DNA from: Burkholderiales bacterium
Lineage (GTDB): Bacteria; Pseudomonadota; Gammaproteobacteria; Burkholderiales; Burkholderiaceae_C
Assembly (NCBI GenBank): GCA_017307865.1
Contig: JAFKGE010000018.1
Span: 110,276 to 174,275, forward strand
Direction of reading: 5' to 3'
DNA length: 64,000 nt
Part shown: in pieces, positions 10,275-20,382 of the stretch
How the letters are laid out: each line of letters begins with the position of its first letter
Numbering within the stretch: the stretch's first letter is position 1
Notes under the pieces: model-generated
Told to the model about the DNA's origin: nothing
Databases searched by the model: none
The model's input: the letters and a program-made list of their open reading frames with translations, nothing else
Position numbers and translations under genes: made by a program

Positions 10275-11918
10275 ATGCCCTCGATCTTCGATACCGACCT
10301 GCCCCGCACCGAAGCCAACTTCGCCCCCCTCACGCCGCTGGCCTTCATCCAGCGCGCGGCCGAGGTCTACCCCGAGCGCCTGGCGGTGGTGCACGGCACG
10401 CTGCGCCAGAGCTGGGACCACACCTACCGGCGTTGCCGCCGCCTGGCCAGCGCGCTGCAGCAGGCCGGCGTGGGCAAGAACGACACCGTCGCCGTGATGC
10501 TGCCCAACACCCCGCCCATGGTGGAGGCGCATTTCGGTGTGCCCATGGCCGGCGCCGTGCTGAACGCGCTGAACACCCGGCTCGACCCCGAGGCGGTGGC
10601 CTTCATGCTCGACCACGGCGAGGCCAAGGTGGTCATCGTCGACCCCGAGTTCGCCCCGGTGATGAAGAAGGCGCTGGCGCTGCGGCAGTCGAAGGCGCCG
10701 CTGCTCGTCATCGACGTCGAGGACGCGCTGTTCGGCCCCGGCCAGCCCATCGGCAGCACGAGCTATGAGGCCTTTCTCGATCGGGGCGACCCGGATTTCG
10801 AGTGGCTCTACCCGGCCGACGAGTGGGACGCCATCGCGCTCAACTACACCAGCGGCACCACCGGCAACCCCAAGGGCGTGGTCTACCACCACCGCGGCGC
10901 GGCCACCAACGCCATCAGCAACATCCTCGAATGGGACATGCCCAAGCACGCGGTCTACCTGTGGACCTTGCCCATGTTCCACTGCAACGGCTGGTGCTTT
11001 CCGTGGACGGTGGCGGCGCGCGTCGGCGTCAACGTGTGCCTGCGGCGCGTCGAGGCCAAGGCCATCTTCGACGCCATCCGCGAGCACGGCGTGACGCACT
11101 ACTGCGGCGCGCCCATCGTGCACGGCCTGCTGGTCAACGCGCCCGACGAGCTGAAGGCGGGCGTGCCGCGCGGCGTCAAATGCATGGTGGCCGGCGCGGC
11201 GCCGCCGGCGGCCATGATCGAGGGCATGGAGCAGATGGGGTTCGACCTGACCCACGTCTACGGCCTGACCGAGGTCTACGGCCCGGCCACGGTGTGCGCC
11301 AAGCAGGCTGGCTGGGACGGCCTGCCGATCGGCGAGCGCGCCGCGCTGAACGCCCGCCAGGGCGTGCGCTACCACCTGCAGCGCGACGCGCGCGTGCTCG
11401 ATCCGCAGACCATGCAGCCGGTGCCCCTGGACGGCGAGGCCATGGGCGAGATCATGTTCCGCGGCAACATCGCCATGAAGGGCTACCTGAAGAACCCCAC
11501 CGCCACGGCCGAGGCCTTTGCCGGCGGCTGGTTCCACTCGGGTGACCTGGCGGTGCAATACCCCGACGGCTACATCAAGATCAAGGACCGCAGCAAGGAC
11601 ATCATCATCTCGGGCGGCGAGAACATCTCCTCCATCGAGGTCGAGGACGTGCTGTACCGCCACCCCGCCGTGCTCGCGGCCGCCGTGGTCGCCAAGCCCG
11701 ACCCCAAGTGGGGCGAGACCCCCTGCGCCTTCATCGAGCTGAAGGCCGGCGCCCAGGTGAGCGAGGCCGACATCGTGGCCCACTGCAAGCAGCACCTGGC
11801 CGGCTTCAAGGTGCCGCGCGCCGTGGTGTTCGGCGAGCTGCCCAAGACCAGCACCGGCAAGATCCAGAAGTTCGAGCTGCGCAAGCAGGCCGGGTCGGCG
11901 GCGGCCATCGACGTCTGA
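10275..11918 (+). CDS. AMP-forming acyl-CoA synthetase
   Basis: This enzyme activates a carboxylic acid to its CoA thioester through an acyl-adenylate. The ANL-superfamily signature 'YTSGTTGNPKGVVYHHRG' lies near residues 191-208, the A5 motif 'HVYGLTEVYGP' near 328, A7 'FHSGDLAVQYPDGYIKIKDRSKD' near 420 and the A10 catalytic lysine in 'KTSTGKIQKFELR' near 525. At 547 residues it matches the medium/long-chain and DmdB-like branch. I chose ATG 10275 because GGAG at 10265-10268 is well spaced; an in-frame ATG at 10260 is possible. The substrate is unknown. It is divergent from dnaG and stands alone. Confidence 0.88.
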   Translation: MPSIFDTDLPRTEANFAPLTPLAFIQRAAEVYPERLAVVHGTLRQSWDHTYRRCRRLASALQQAGVGKNDTVAVMLPNTPPMVEAHFGVPMAGAVLNALNTRLDPEAVAFMLDHGEAKVVIVDPEFAPVMKKALALRQSKAPLLVIDVEDALFGPGQPIGSTSYEAFLDRGDPDFEWLYPADEWDAIALNYTSGTTGNPKGVVYHHRGAATNAISNILEWDMPKHAVYLWTLPMFHCNGWCFPWTVAARVGVNVCLRRVEAKAIFDAIREHGVTHYCGAPIVHGLLVNAPDELKAGVPRGVKCMVAGAAPPAAMIEGMEQMGFDLTHVYGLTEVYGPATVCAKQAGWDGLPIGERAALNARQGVRYHLQRDARVLDPQTMQPVPLDGEAMGEIMFRGNIAMKGYLKNPTATAEAFAGGWFHSGDLAVQYPDGYIKIKDRSKDIIISGGENISSIEVEDVLYRHPAVLAAAVVAKPDPKWGETPCAFIELKAGAQVSEADIVAHCKQHLAGFKVPRAVVFGELPKTSTGKIQKFELRKQAGSAAAIDV

Positions 11919-11950
11919 TGGCGCCGGCCGCCTGAGCGGGTGCCGGTTTC

Positions 11951-12001
11951 AAGCAAAATCGGGCTCTGACGCCCGCCCATCAAGCGCGGACAGCTATCGA
12001 A
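11951..12001 (+). repeat. Dispersed ~50-bp repeat, copy 1
   Basis: The copy starts with AAGCAAAATCGGGCTCTG, continues through CATCAAGCGCGGACAGCTATC and lies in the convergent gap between the acyl-CoA synthetase and aminotransferase genes. It shares its two blocks (AAATCGGCTC and ATCAAGCGC-N4-AGCTATC) with copies near 25.3, 42.6, 44.9, 46.2, 49.3 and 49.7 kb. Confidence 0.8.
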
Positions 12002-12036
12002 TCAGTAGTATCGGCTGATGCGGGGCGCGGCGCGCC

Positions 12037-13209
12037 CTACAGCCGCGCCAGCCGCGCCAGCGCGGCGCGCAGGGTGTCGTCCTGCTTGGCAAAACAAAAG
12101 CGGATGGTCTGTTGCTCGAAGCCGTCGCCATAGAAGGCCGCCAGCGGGATGGCGGCCACGCCGTGCTCGCGCGTAAGCCATTGGCAGAAGTCGGCTTCGC
12201 CCAGCTCGCGCTCGGGGCCTGGCATGTCGGCGTAGCTGGCGGTCTGGAAGTAGGTGCCTTCGCAGGGCAGCAGGCGAAAACGCGTTTGCGCCAGGCCGGC
12301 GCGAAACAGGTCGCGCTTGGCGGCGTAAAACGCCGGCAGTTGCAGGTAGGGCGCCGGGTCCTGCATGTAGGCGGCCAGGCCGTGCTGCATGGGGGTGTTG
12401 ACGGTGAACACGTTGAACTGGTGCACCTTGCGGAACTCGGCGGTGAGCGGCGCGGGCGCGGCGACATAACCCACCTTCCAGCCGGTGACGTGATAGGTCT
12501 TGCCGAAGCTGCTGACGATGAAGGCGCGCGCGGCCAGGCCGGGCCAGCGCGCCACGCTTTCGTGGCGCAGCGGGGCGTAGACCATGTGCTCGTACACCTC
12601 GTCGCTGATCAGCAGCACGTTGGTGGGCGCCAGCAGCTCGTCCAGCTTTTGCATGTCGGCGGCCGACCAGACGGTGCCGCTGGGGTTGTGCGGGCTGTTG
12701 ATGAGGATGGCGCGGGTGCGCGGGGTGAGCGCGGCGGCGATGCGGTCGAAGTCGGGGCGAAACGTGCCGGGCGTGAGCGGCACGCGCACCACGGTGGCGC
12801 CGGTGAGTTCGATGTTGGGCACGTAGCTGTCGTAGCTGGGCTCCAGCACGATGACTTCGTCGCCCGGGCCGGCGCAGCACAGGATGGCCGTGAGGATGGC
12901 CTGGGTGGCGCCGGCGGTGACGGTGATTTCGCTGCCCGCGTCGTAGCGGCGGGCGTACAGCGCTTCGATTTTTGCAGCAATGGCCGCGCGCAGCGGCGCC
13001 GCGCCGGGCATGGGCGGGTACTGGTTGTGGCCGGCGCGCATGGCGTCGGTCACGGCCTCGGTCAGGCGCGCATCGCACCCGAAGTCGGGAAAGCCCTGGC
13101 CCAGGTTGACCGCCTGATGCTCGGCGGCCAGCGCCGACATGACGGTGAAGATGGTGGTGCCGACGGCCGGCAGGCGCGAGGGAAAGGCGGGCGTGCGTTC
13201 AGAGCTCAT
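12037..13209 (-). CDS. PLP-dependent class I/II aminotransferase, methionine aminotransferase (YbdL)-like
   Basis: The 390-residue fold-type I aminotransferase has 'QGFPDFGCD' near residue 38, 'TAGATQAILTAILC' near 101, 'INSPHNPSGTVWS' near 173, 'DEVYEHMVY' near 205 and the PLP-binding lysine in 'SSFGKTYHVTGWKVGY' near 240. The pattern is closest to methionine/kynurenine aminotransferases of the YbdL/KAT branch, which can transaminate methionine, glutamine or aromatic amino acids. Its start overlaps the 3' end of the upstream CysB-like regulator gene by 11 bases, so the two are probably co-transcribed. That would fit a sulfur-amino-acid role, which is inferred from context only. Confidence 0.85.
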   Translation of the reverse strand: MSSERTPAFPSRLPAVGTTIFTVMSALAAEHQAVNLGQGFPDFGCDARLTEAVTDAMRAGHNQYPPMPGAAPLRAAIAAKIEALYARRYDAGSEITVTAGATQAILTAILCCAGPGDEVIVLEPSYDSYVPNIELTGATVVRVPLTPGTFRPDFDRIAAALTPRTRAILINSPHNPSGTVWSAADMQKLDELLAPTNVLLISDEVYEHMVYAPLRHESVARWPGLAARAFIVSSFGKTYHVTGWKVGYVAAPAPLTAEFRKVHQFNVFTVNTPMQHGLAAYMQDPAPYLQLPAFYAAKRDLFRAGLAQTRFRLLPCEGTYFQTASYADMPGPERELGEADFCQWLTREHGVAAIPLAAFYGDGFEQQTIRFCFAKQDDTLRAALARLARL

Positions 13210-14143
13210 AGGTGGTGGCCTCGCCGCTCATGGCCTTGAGGATCAGGTTCTTGTCCAGGCGGTCGGACAGCAGGCTGGCGAAGTAGTAGACGAAGTCGCG
13301 CAGGTAGGCGCCGCGCTTGAGGGCCACGCGCGCCAGGTTGTGGCCCAGCAGCTGGCCCAGCGGGAGCAGCGCCAGGTCGGCGTTGTCGGCCTCGCCCTGC
13401 ACCGCCATTTCGGCGACGATGCCCAGGCCCAGGCCCAGGCGCACATAGGTCTTGATGACGTCGGAGTCGATGGCCTCCAGCACGATGCGCGGCGTGAGGT
13501 GGCGCTGGGCAAAGGCGTGGTCGATGCGCGCGCGGCCGGTGAAGGAGGGGTGGTAGGTCACCAGCGGCTCGGCGGCGATGTCCTCCAGCGTCAGCCGCTC
13601 GCGCTGGGCCAGCGGGTGCTGCGCGGGCAGCACCAGCACGTGCTGCCATTCATAGCAGGGCAGGGTGACCAGGTCGGGGTAGTCGGTGAGCGATTCGGTG
13701 GCGATGCCGATGTCGGCCACCTCGTCCAGCACCATGCGCGCCACCTGGTCGGGCGCGCCCTGGTGCAGGCTGATGTTGACCTTGGGGTAGCGCTCGCGCA
13801 GCCGGGTGACGGGCGTCGGCAGCACGTAGCGCGCCTGCGAGTGGGTGGTGGCGATGGACAGGGTGCCGCTGTCCTGCGCGCTGTACTGCTCGCCGATGCG
13901 CTTGAGGTTGCCGACCTCGCGCAGGATGATGGCGATGGCCTCCAGCACATGCTGGCCGGGCTCGGTGACGCGCTTGAGGCGCTTGCCGTGGCGCGCGAAG
14001 ATCTCCACGCCCAGCTCTTCCTCCAGCTCGATGATGGCCTTGGACACCCCCGGCTGCGAGGTGTGCAGCGCCTTGGCCGCCTCGGTCAGGTTCAGGTTGC
14101 GGCGCACGGCCTCCTGCACGAAGCGGAATTGATGGAGGTTCAT
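13199..14143 (-). CDS. cysB: CysB/Cbl-like LysR-family regulator
   Basis: This is a LysR-type regulator. The helix-turn-helix is at residues 4-60 (MNLHQFRFVQEAVRRNLN then 'TEAAKALHTSQPGVSKAIIELEEELGVEIF'), the CysB-specific form. The substrate-binding domain begins around residue 90 with 'LSIATTHSQARYVLP', matching the sulfate/N-acetylserine site (the TTHTQARY motif) of CysB. I chose ATG 14143 (MNLHQF) over an ATG nine codons upstream because family proteins begin there. CysB controls sulfate assimilation and sulfur-source genes. It overlaps the following aminotransferase gene. Length is 314 residues. Confidence 0.88.
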   Translation of the reverse strand: MNLHQFRFVQEAVRRNLNLTEAAKALHTSQPGVSKAIIELEEELGVEIFARHGKRLKRVTEPGQHVLEAIAIILREVGNLKRIGEQYSAQDSGTLSIATTHSQARYVLPTPVTRLRERYPKVNISLHQGAPDQVARMVLDEVADIGIATESLTDYPDLVTLPCYEWQHVLVLPAQHPLAQRERLTLEDIAAEPLVTYHPSFTGRARIDHAFAQRHLTPRIVLEAIDSDVIKTYVRLGLGLGIVAEMAVQGEADNADLALLPLGQLLGHNLARVALKRGAYLRDFVYYFASLLSDRLDKNLILKAMSGEATTYEL

Positions 14144-14212
14144 GGCATCTGGAATATTGAAGCCCGCCATTATGGCGGATTCAATCTAAGGGCCGCGCCC
14201 GAGCCCGCCGAT

Positions 14213-15319
14213 CTACTGCCGCAACACCAGCCAGCCGAAGGTGGCCAGCGCCAGGATGGAATACAAAATGCCGGGCGCCGCCGCCGCGATCCAGGGCACC
14301 CAGTTGCGCAGGTTGCCGATGAAGCCGAACACGTTGTTTAGCAGAAAGAAGCTGATGCCCACCAGCACGCCCAGGAAGACGAAGCCGGCGATGTTGCCCG
14401 AGCGAAAGTGCAGGTAGGCAAAGGGCAGGGCCAGCACCATCATCACCAGGCAGCTGAGCGGGTAGAACACCTTGCGCCAGAACTCGATCTCGTAGCGCTG
14501 GGCGCTCTGGCCGTTGTCCTGCAGGTGCTGGATGTAGCGGTACAGGTCCACGGTCTGCATGCGGTCGGGGCTGAGCAGGGCGGCGGCCACCATGTCGATC
14601 GAGATGGCGGTGGGCCAGAACCAGTCGTCCTGCTGCTGCACCGTCACGCGGGGCTCGGGCGCGTCGACGTGCTCGAAGCTGCGCCGCTGCACCTCGCGCA
14701 GCGCCCAGCCGTGCTCGGCAAACGCGCCGTGCGCGGCCTTGACGGTGGCCAGCAGGCGCGAGGTGCGGGTGTCGAACTCGAAGATGCGCACCTGGTTGAG
14801 CGTGCCGTCGGGGCTGACGGCGCCCACGTTGACCGAATAGCTGCGCTCGCCCTGGCGGTCCTTCATCCAGGCGCCGGTGCGGCCCACCGTGATGTCGCCC
14901 ACGAAGCGCGCCTGCATGGCGGTGGCCGCGCGGTTGGCCGCGGGTGTCACGTAGTCGCCGATGGCGAAGGTGAGCAGCACGAAGCCCAGGCCCAGCAGCA
15001 GCAGGGTGCGCAGCGCCCGCAGCGGGCCCAGGCCGCTGGTGCGCAAGATGGTGTACTGGGAGCTTTCGGCCAGCCGCGCCATGACGAAGATGGTGCCGAT
15101 CAGCACCGCGATGGGCAGCAGGTCGTACAGGTGGCCGGGCATTTGCAGCGCCACGTACAGCAGCGCGTAGCCCAGCGAATAGCCGCGCGTGGCCAGATCG
15201 CGCAGGTCGCCCAGCTGGTCGACCAGGTCGAAGAACGAAAACAGCAGCAGGAACGCCAGCGCGATGAAGCCCACCGACAGCAGCACGTCGTTGTAGATCA
15301 GGCGGCGGATGGTCCTCAT
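14213..15319 (-). CDS. lptG: LPS export permease LptG
   Basis: This is an inner-membrane permease of the LptB2FG complex that extracts lipopolysaccharide and passes it to LptC/LptA. The 368-residue YjgP/YjgQ-family protein has three membrane segments at about residues 10-35, 60-85 and 100-120, a periplasmic jellyroll-like domain at about 135-275 and three more segments at the C terminus. The start MRTIRRLIYNDVL is typical, and its ATG overlaps the lptF stop (ATGA at 15316-15319), which indicates translational coupling. Confidence 0.94.
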   Translation of the reverse strand: MRTIRRLIYNDVLLSVGFIALAFLLLFSFFDLVDQLGDLRDLATRGYSLGYALLYVALQMPGHLYDLLPIAVLIGTIFVMARLAESSQYTILRTSGLGPLRALRTLLLLGLGFVLLTFAIGDYVTPAANRAATAMQARFVGDITVGRTGAWMKDRQGERSYSVNVGAVSPDGTLNQVRIFEFDTRTSRLLATVKAAHGAFAEHGWALREVQRRSFEHVDAPEPRVTVQQQDDWFWPTAISIDMVAAALLSPDRMQTVDLYRYIQHLQDNGQSAQRYEIEFWRKVFYPLSCLVMMVLALPFAYLHFRSGNIAGFVFLGVLVGISFFLLNNVFGFIGNLRNWVPWIAAAAPGILYSILALATFGWLVLRQ

Positions 15320-16404
15320 GCCCGCGCCTCGCGGTTGGCGCGCACGCGCCAGTTGCGCTGGCGCCAGGCCATCGAGGCCAAGGCGGCCAGGGCGATGCCG
15401 CCGTGCAGCCCCAGCATGAAGGCCCAGGCGCCCACGCGGCCCTGCTCGATCCAGCCCTGGCCCAGGCCGATCAGGTTGTAGTAGGTGGCAAAGGCGAACA
15501 GCGAGAACACCAGCCCCGCGCTGCGCCCCACGCGCGGGTTGACGCGCGTGACGGCCAGCGCGATCAGCACGCAGTTGACGGCCGCCAGCAGCAGCCCCAG
15601 GCGCCAGGACAGCTCGGCCAGGTAGGGCGGCGAGCCGCTGCGCAGCAGCGCCAGGCTGGACTGCAGGCGCGGCGCGTCGTCGCGCATGGCCGGGATGATC
15701 TGCGCATTGATGCGGTTGCTGTATTCGGCGAACTCGCTCACGCGCATGGCGCCGGTGGCGTCGTTGGTCTGCAGGCGAAAGCCCTGGTCCAGCTGCAGCG
15801 CGCGCCCCTCGCCCAGCGTGACCAGGTGGCCGCGCTCGGCCGAGATCACGGCCTCGCTGCCGCGCTCGCTGGCGGCGATGAAGATGCTGGTGCCCGAATC
15901 GGCCTCGGCGCTGTCCTTGTCGATGAAGAACACGCGCTGACCGCCGGCCGACTCGATGAAGCGCCCCGGCGCCACGCGCTCGATGTCGCCCCGGCCCTGG
16001 AAGCGCTCGCGCAAATCCTGGATCTGCTGGTTGGACCAGGGCCAGGCCAGCAGCGCCAGCGCGGCGACGGCCAGCAGCACCGGCCAGGCAAAGCGCAGCA
16101 GCGGCCGCACGAAGGCGTCCAGCCCCTGGCCGCAGGCGAACCAGATCACCATCTCGCTGCTGGCGTACATGCGCGTGAGCACCAGGGTGATGGTGACGAA
16201 CAGGCTCAGCGTGAGGATGGTGGGCAGGTGGCCCAGCACCGTCAGGCCCATGACGAGCAGCACCTCGGACGGGTTGACGCGGCCCACCGAGGCCTGGCCC
16301 AGGGTGCGGATCAGCATCACCGTCATCACCACGGTGATCAGCACCACCAGGGTGGCGCCGAAGCTGCGGCCCAGCTCCTTGCGGAAAGAGGAATCGAATA
16401 ACAT
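15316..16404 (-). CDS. lptF: LPS export permease LptF
   Basis: This is the partner permease of LptG, 362 residues. It shows the YjgP fold: 'MLFDSSFRKELGRSFGATLVVL' at the N terminus, membrane segments near 12-35, 50-75 and 95-120, a periplasmic domain with 'RVFFIDKDSAEADSGTSIFI' around 155-175, and C-terminal membrane segments from about 265. I chose ATG 16404; an in-frame ATG 12 codons upstream adds non-family sequence. It is divergent from pepA, as in many proteobacteria, across a gap that contains a long inverted repeat. Confidence 0.94.
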   Translation of the reverse strand: MLFDSSFRKELGRSFGATLVVLITVVMTVMLIRTLGQASVGRVNPSEVLLVMGLTVLGHLPTILTLSLFVTITLVLTRMYASSEMVIWFACGQGLDAFVRPLLRFAWPVLLAVAALALLAWPWSNQQIQDLRERFQGRGDIERVAPGRFIESAGGQRVFFIDKDSAEADSGTSIFIAASERGSEAVISAERGHLVTLGEGRALQLDQGFRLQTNDATGAMRVSEFAEYSNRINAQIIPAMRDDAPRLQSSLALLRSGSPPYLAELSWRLGLLLAAVNCVLIALAVTRVNPRVGRSAGLVFSLFAFATYYNLIGLGQGWIEQGRVGAWAFMLGLHGGIALAALASMAWRQRNWRVRANREARA

Positions 16405-16510
16405 GGGGTGAACCTGAAATCGGCAGCTGACCGCTTGCAACTTTCTCGAACGCTACGCAATGCCTGACTTTACCGGCTCCGATCGTCCGCACCGATTCGG
16501 CGACCGCGCT

Positions 16511-16628
16511 ATGCACTCGCCGGCACCGTTCTCACCGCGCCATGCGGCGTTGCTCCGCCTTGCGGGCACCAGCCCGCCGCGTTGTCGCGCCTTGCCTGGC
16601 ACGCCGATAACGGCACCGGCAAGTGCAT
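16511..16628. repeat. Imperfect 20-bp inverted repeat between lptF and pepA
   Basis: The left arm (16511-16530, ATGCACTCGCCGGCACCGTT) and right arm (16609-16628, AACGGCACCGGCAAGTGCAT) are complementary at 17 of 20 positions, with 78 bases between them. They fill most of the 258-base divergent gap. No gene is supported inside. It could be a small mobile palindromic element, a long hairpin in the pepA leader, or a regulator site. The pepA RBS (AAGGAG) follows about 20 bases downstream. Confidence 0.7.
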
Positions 16629-16662
16629 CCAGCCGCCGCTTTCAGGTTGAAAGGAGTCACCT

Positions 16663-18189
<1,527 letters not shown>

Positions 18190-18211
18190 GCGACAGGGCG
18201 GGGCGGCCAAC

Positions 18212-18643
18212 ATGACCGAGGTCACGTTTCACTTCAACGTGCCGGACAAGGTGCACTACGCCTGCCGGCTGCTGCGCAAGGCCCAGGCCGGCGGCGCGCG
18301 CGTGGGGGTGCTGGCCGACGCCGACACCCTGCGCGAGCTGGACGTGGCGCTGTGGACCTTCTCGGCGCCGGACTTCGTCGCCCACTGCGGCTTTGATGCG
18401 CCGGCCGCCATGCGGGCCGCCTCGCCCATCGTGCTGGCGCTGGACGGCCAGGCGCTGGACGAGCGCCCCGTGCTGGTGCACCTGGGCCAGGCGCTGCCCA
18501 GCGGCTTCGAGCGCGCCCGGCGCCTGATCGAGCTGGTCAGCGCCGACCCCGCCGACCGCGAGCAGGCCCGCCTGCGCTGGCGCCACTACCAGCAGCGCGG
18601 CTACCCCATCCAGACCCACGACGCGGCCCACCATGCCCCATGA
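18212..18643 (+). CDS. holC: DNA polymerase III subunit chi
   Basis: The 143-residue protein matches the chi subunit that links the clamp loader to single-stranded DNA-binding protein. It has the N-terminal 'MTEVTFHFNVPDKVHYACRL', a central 'LWTFSAPDFVAHC' and the late 'RRLIELVSADPADREQARLRWRHYQQRGYPIQTHD'. It sits 22 bases behind pepA, its usual neighbour. The start ATG at 18212 gives the family N terminus, although the frame is open upstream. Its stop overlaps the next small gene by 11 bases. Confidence 0.9.
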   Translation: MTEVTFHFNVPDKVHYACRLLRKAQAGGARVGVLADADTLRELDVALWTFSAPDFVAHCGFDAPAAMRAASPIVLALDGQALDERPVLVHLGQALPSGFERARRLIELVSADPADREQARLRWRHYQQRGYPIQTHDAAHHAP

Positions 18644-18950
18644 AGAATTCCCGCCCCAGCCGGCGCCCGCGCGCTACGTGCCCACCCTGACCGAGGTGGT
18701 GGTCGACATCGGGCAGCCGGCCGCCGGCGCGCCCGCCGCGCCGGCGGTGTCGGCCGGCGTCACGGCCGAGCAGGTGCTGGCGCTGCTGGGGCCCGAGTTG
18801 GACCGGCGCATCAGCGAGGCCATCGCCCAGGCGCTGCACGAGCAGATGCTGGGCCTGCACGCCCGGGTGCGCCGCGCCGTGGCCGACGTGGTGCAGGACG
18901 CCGTGGACATGGCCCTGCGCGATCGGGGGCACGGCCCGATGTCGGGATAA
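18633..18950 (+). CDS. Small conserved-type protein of unknown function behind holC
   Basis: The 105-residue product is not recognised. It has a Pro/Ala-rich first half and, from about residue 45, an amphipathic helical region ('EQVLALLGPELDRRISEAIAQALHEQMLG...VRRAVADVVQDAVDMAL') that looks like a helical dimerisation or tethering segment. There is no signal peptide and no metal or catalytic motif. The start overlaps holC by 11 bases, so translation is probably coupled. Codon use matches its neighbours, which supports a real gene. Confidence 0.65.
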   Translation: MPHEEFPPQPAPARYVPTLTEVVVDIGQPAAGAPAAPAVSAGVTAEQVLALLGPELDRRISEAIAQALHEQMLGLHARVRRAVADVVQDAVDMALRDRGHGPMSG

Positions 18951-19068
18951 ACCCGCGCTCGGGGGCCGTGGCGGATTAGCGTGTTCCCTATATGTTTTGC
19001 TCTTGAACTGCGCTATCGTTCGCGCCCGTTGACGCGCTGTTGCGTCACCCAACTTCAGGAGACTTTGT

Positions 19069-20199
19069 ATGCAGCTTCAACTGAAACTGACCGTGGCAGC
19101 GGCCCTGATGGCCGCCTTCGGCATGGCCAGCGCGCAGGAGCAGGTCGTCAAGATCGGCAGCGTGGCGCCCATGTCCGGCGGTCAGGCGCACTACGGCAAG
19201 GACAACGCCAACGGTGTGATCATGGCGGTCGAAGCCCTGAACAAGCAGGGCATCACCATCGGCGGCAAGAAGATCAAGTGGGAAGCCCAGGTCGAGGACG
19301 ACGCCGCCGATCCCAAGCAGGGCACGGCCGTGGCGCAGAAGCTGTGCGACATGAAGGTCAACGGCGTGGTCGGCCACCTGAACTCGGGCACCACCATTCC
19401 GGCGTCCAAGGTCTACCACGACTGCGGCATCCCGATGATCACCGGCGCCGCCACCAACCCCGACGTGACCAAGCCCGGCTACGCCGAGATCTTCCGCATC
19501 ATCGCCAACGACAGCTCGCTGGGCGCGGGCCTGGCGCACTACGCGCACGACAAGCTCAAGCTGAAGTCCGTGGCCGTCATCGACGACCGCACGGCCTACG
19601 GCCAGGGCCTGGCCGACATCTTTGCCGACACCGCCAAGAAGCTGGGCATGCAGGTGGTGGACCGCCAGTTCACCACCGACAAGGCCACCGACTTCATGGC
19701 CATCCTGACGGCCATCAAGGGCAAGAAGCCGGACGCCATCTTCTTCGGCGGCATGGACCCGCAGGGCGGCCCCATGCTGCGCCAGATGGACCAGCTGGGC
19801 ATGAGCGGCACGTACTACTTCGGCGGCGACGGCATCTGCACCGTGAAGCTGGCCGAACTGGCCAACAACGCCAAGTCGCTGGCCAAGACGGTGTGCGCCG
19901 AGGGCGGCACCTCGCTGCAGAAGATGCCCGGCGGGGTGGCGTGGAAGAAGGACTACGACGCCAAGTTCCCTGGCCAGTTCCAGATCTACAGCCCCTACAC
20001 CTACGACGCCACCATGCTGATCGCCGATGCGATGAAGCGTGCCAACTCGGTTGACCCCAAGGTCTACCTGCCCGAGCTGATGAAGTCCGACTACAAGGGC
20101 GTGACGGCGACCATTGCGTTCGAGCCCAACCACGAGATCAAGAACCCGGCCATCACGCTGTCGAGCTACCCCGGCGGCAAGAAGACCCCGCTGGACTGA
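19069..20199 (+). CDS. livK: Liv-type periplasmic amino-acid-binding protein
   Basis: This is a periplasmic solute-binding protein for a Liv/HAAT ABC importer. A signal peptide (about residues 1-22, ending ASA|QEQ) is followed by the type I Venus-flytrap fold: 'VKIGSVAPMSGGQAHYGKDNANGV' near residue 28, 'GVVGHLNSGTTIPASKVYHDCGIPMI' near 102 and 'DDRTAYGQGLADIFADTAKKLGM' near 170. Length is 376 residues. The gene has its own RBS (AGGAG) and a strong terminator at 20221, and no transporter genes adjoin it, so it is an orphan. It could serve the importer at the window start or another one. Leu/Ile/Val-type ligands are likely but not proven. Confidence 0.9.
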   Translation: MQLQLKLTVAAALMAAFGMASAQEQVVKIGSVAPMSGGQAHYGKDNANGVIMAVEALNKQGITIGGKKIKWEAQVEDDAADPKQGTAVAQKLCDMKVNGVVGHLNSGTTIPASKVYHDCGIPMITGAATNPDVTKPGYAEIFRIIANDSSLGAGLAHYAHDKLKLKSVAVIDDRTAYGQGLADIFADTAKKLGMQVVDRQFTTDKATDFMAILTAIKGKKPDAIFFGGMDPQGGPMLRQMDQLGMSGTYYFGGDGICTVKLAELANNAKSLAKTVCAEGGTSLQKMPGGVAWKKDYDAKFPGQFQIYSPYTYDATMLIADAMKRANSVDPKVYLPELMKSDYKGVTATIAFEPNHEIKNPAITLSSYPGGKKTPLD

Positions 20200-20220
20200 T
20201 CATCCGATTGCCCGCTTGGC

Positions 20221-20247
20221 AAGCCACCCTTCGGGGTGGCTTTTTTC
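20221..20247 (+). terminator. Rho-independent terminator of livK
   Basis: AAGCCACCC pairs with GGGTGGCTT around a TTCG tetraloop, followed by a run of T. It ends 48 bases after the livK stop and isolates livK from the alkylation-repair operon. Confidence 0.95.
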
Positions 20248-20299
20248 ATTTCGCACCGACTGTGGCATCGGGCTGGGTCGTGTGAATCACAATGAAAAA

Positions 20300-20322
20300 A
20301 ATTCAACCGCAAGGAGCGGAGT
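20300..20322 (+). promoter_or_regulatory. Ada-box-like operator upstream of ogt
   Basis: AAT (20300-20302), a six-base spacer and GCAA (20309-20312) match the A-box/B-box arrangement AAT-N6-GCAA known for E. coli Ada targets. The longer block TTCAACCGCAAG (20302-20313) and CGGAGT (20317-20322) recurs almost unchanged before ada at 22354-22374, with 19 of 21 positions identical. It lies 61 bases before the ogt start, a sensible place for activator binding. Confidence 0.65.
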
Positions 20323-20382
20323 TTCAAGAGGAGCGTGGATTCCTAAACTGCCCTCATCCTGTCACTACCGAGAAACATTGCC

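Noticed and set aside
14213..16516. A single 767-codon frame across lptF and lptG
   Set aside because: The first half is the wrong frame of lptF. The real arrangement is two genes joined by ATGA at 15316-15319.
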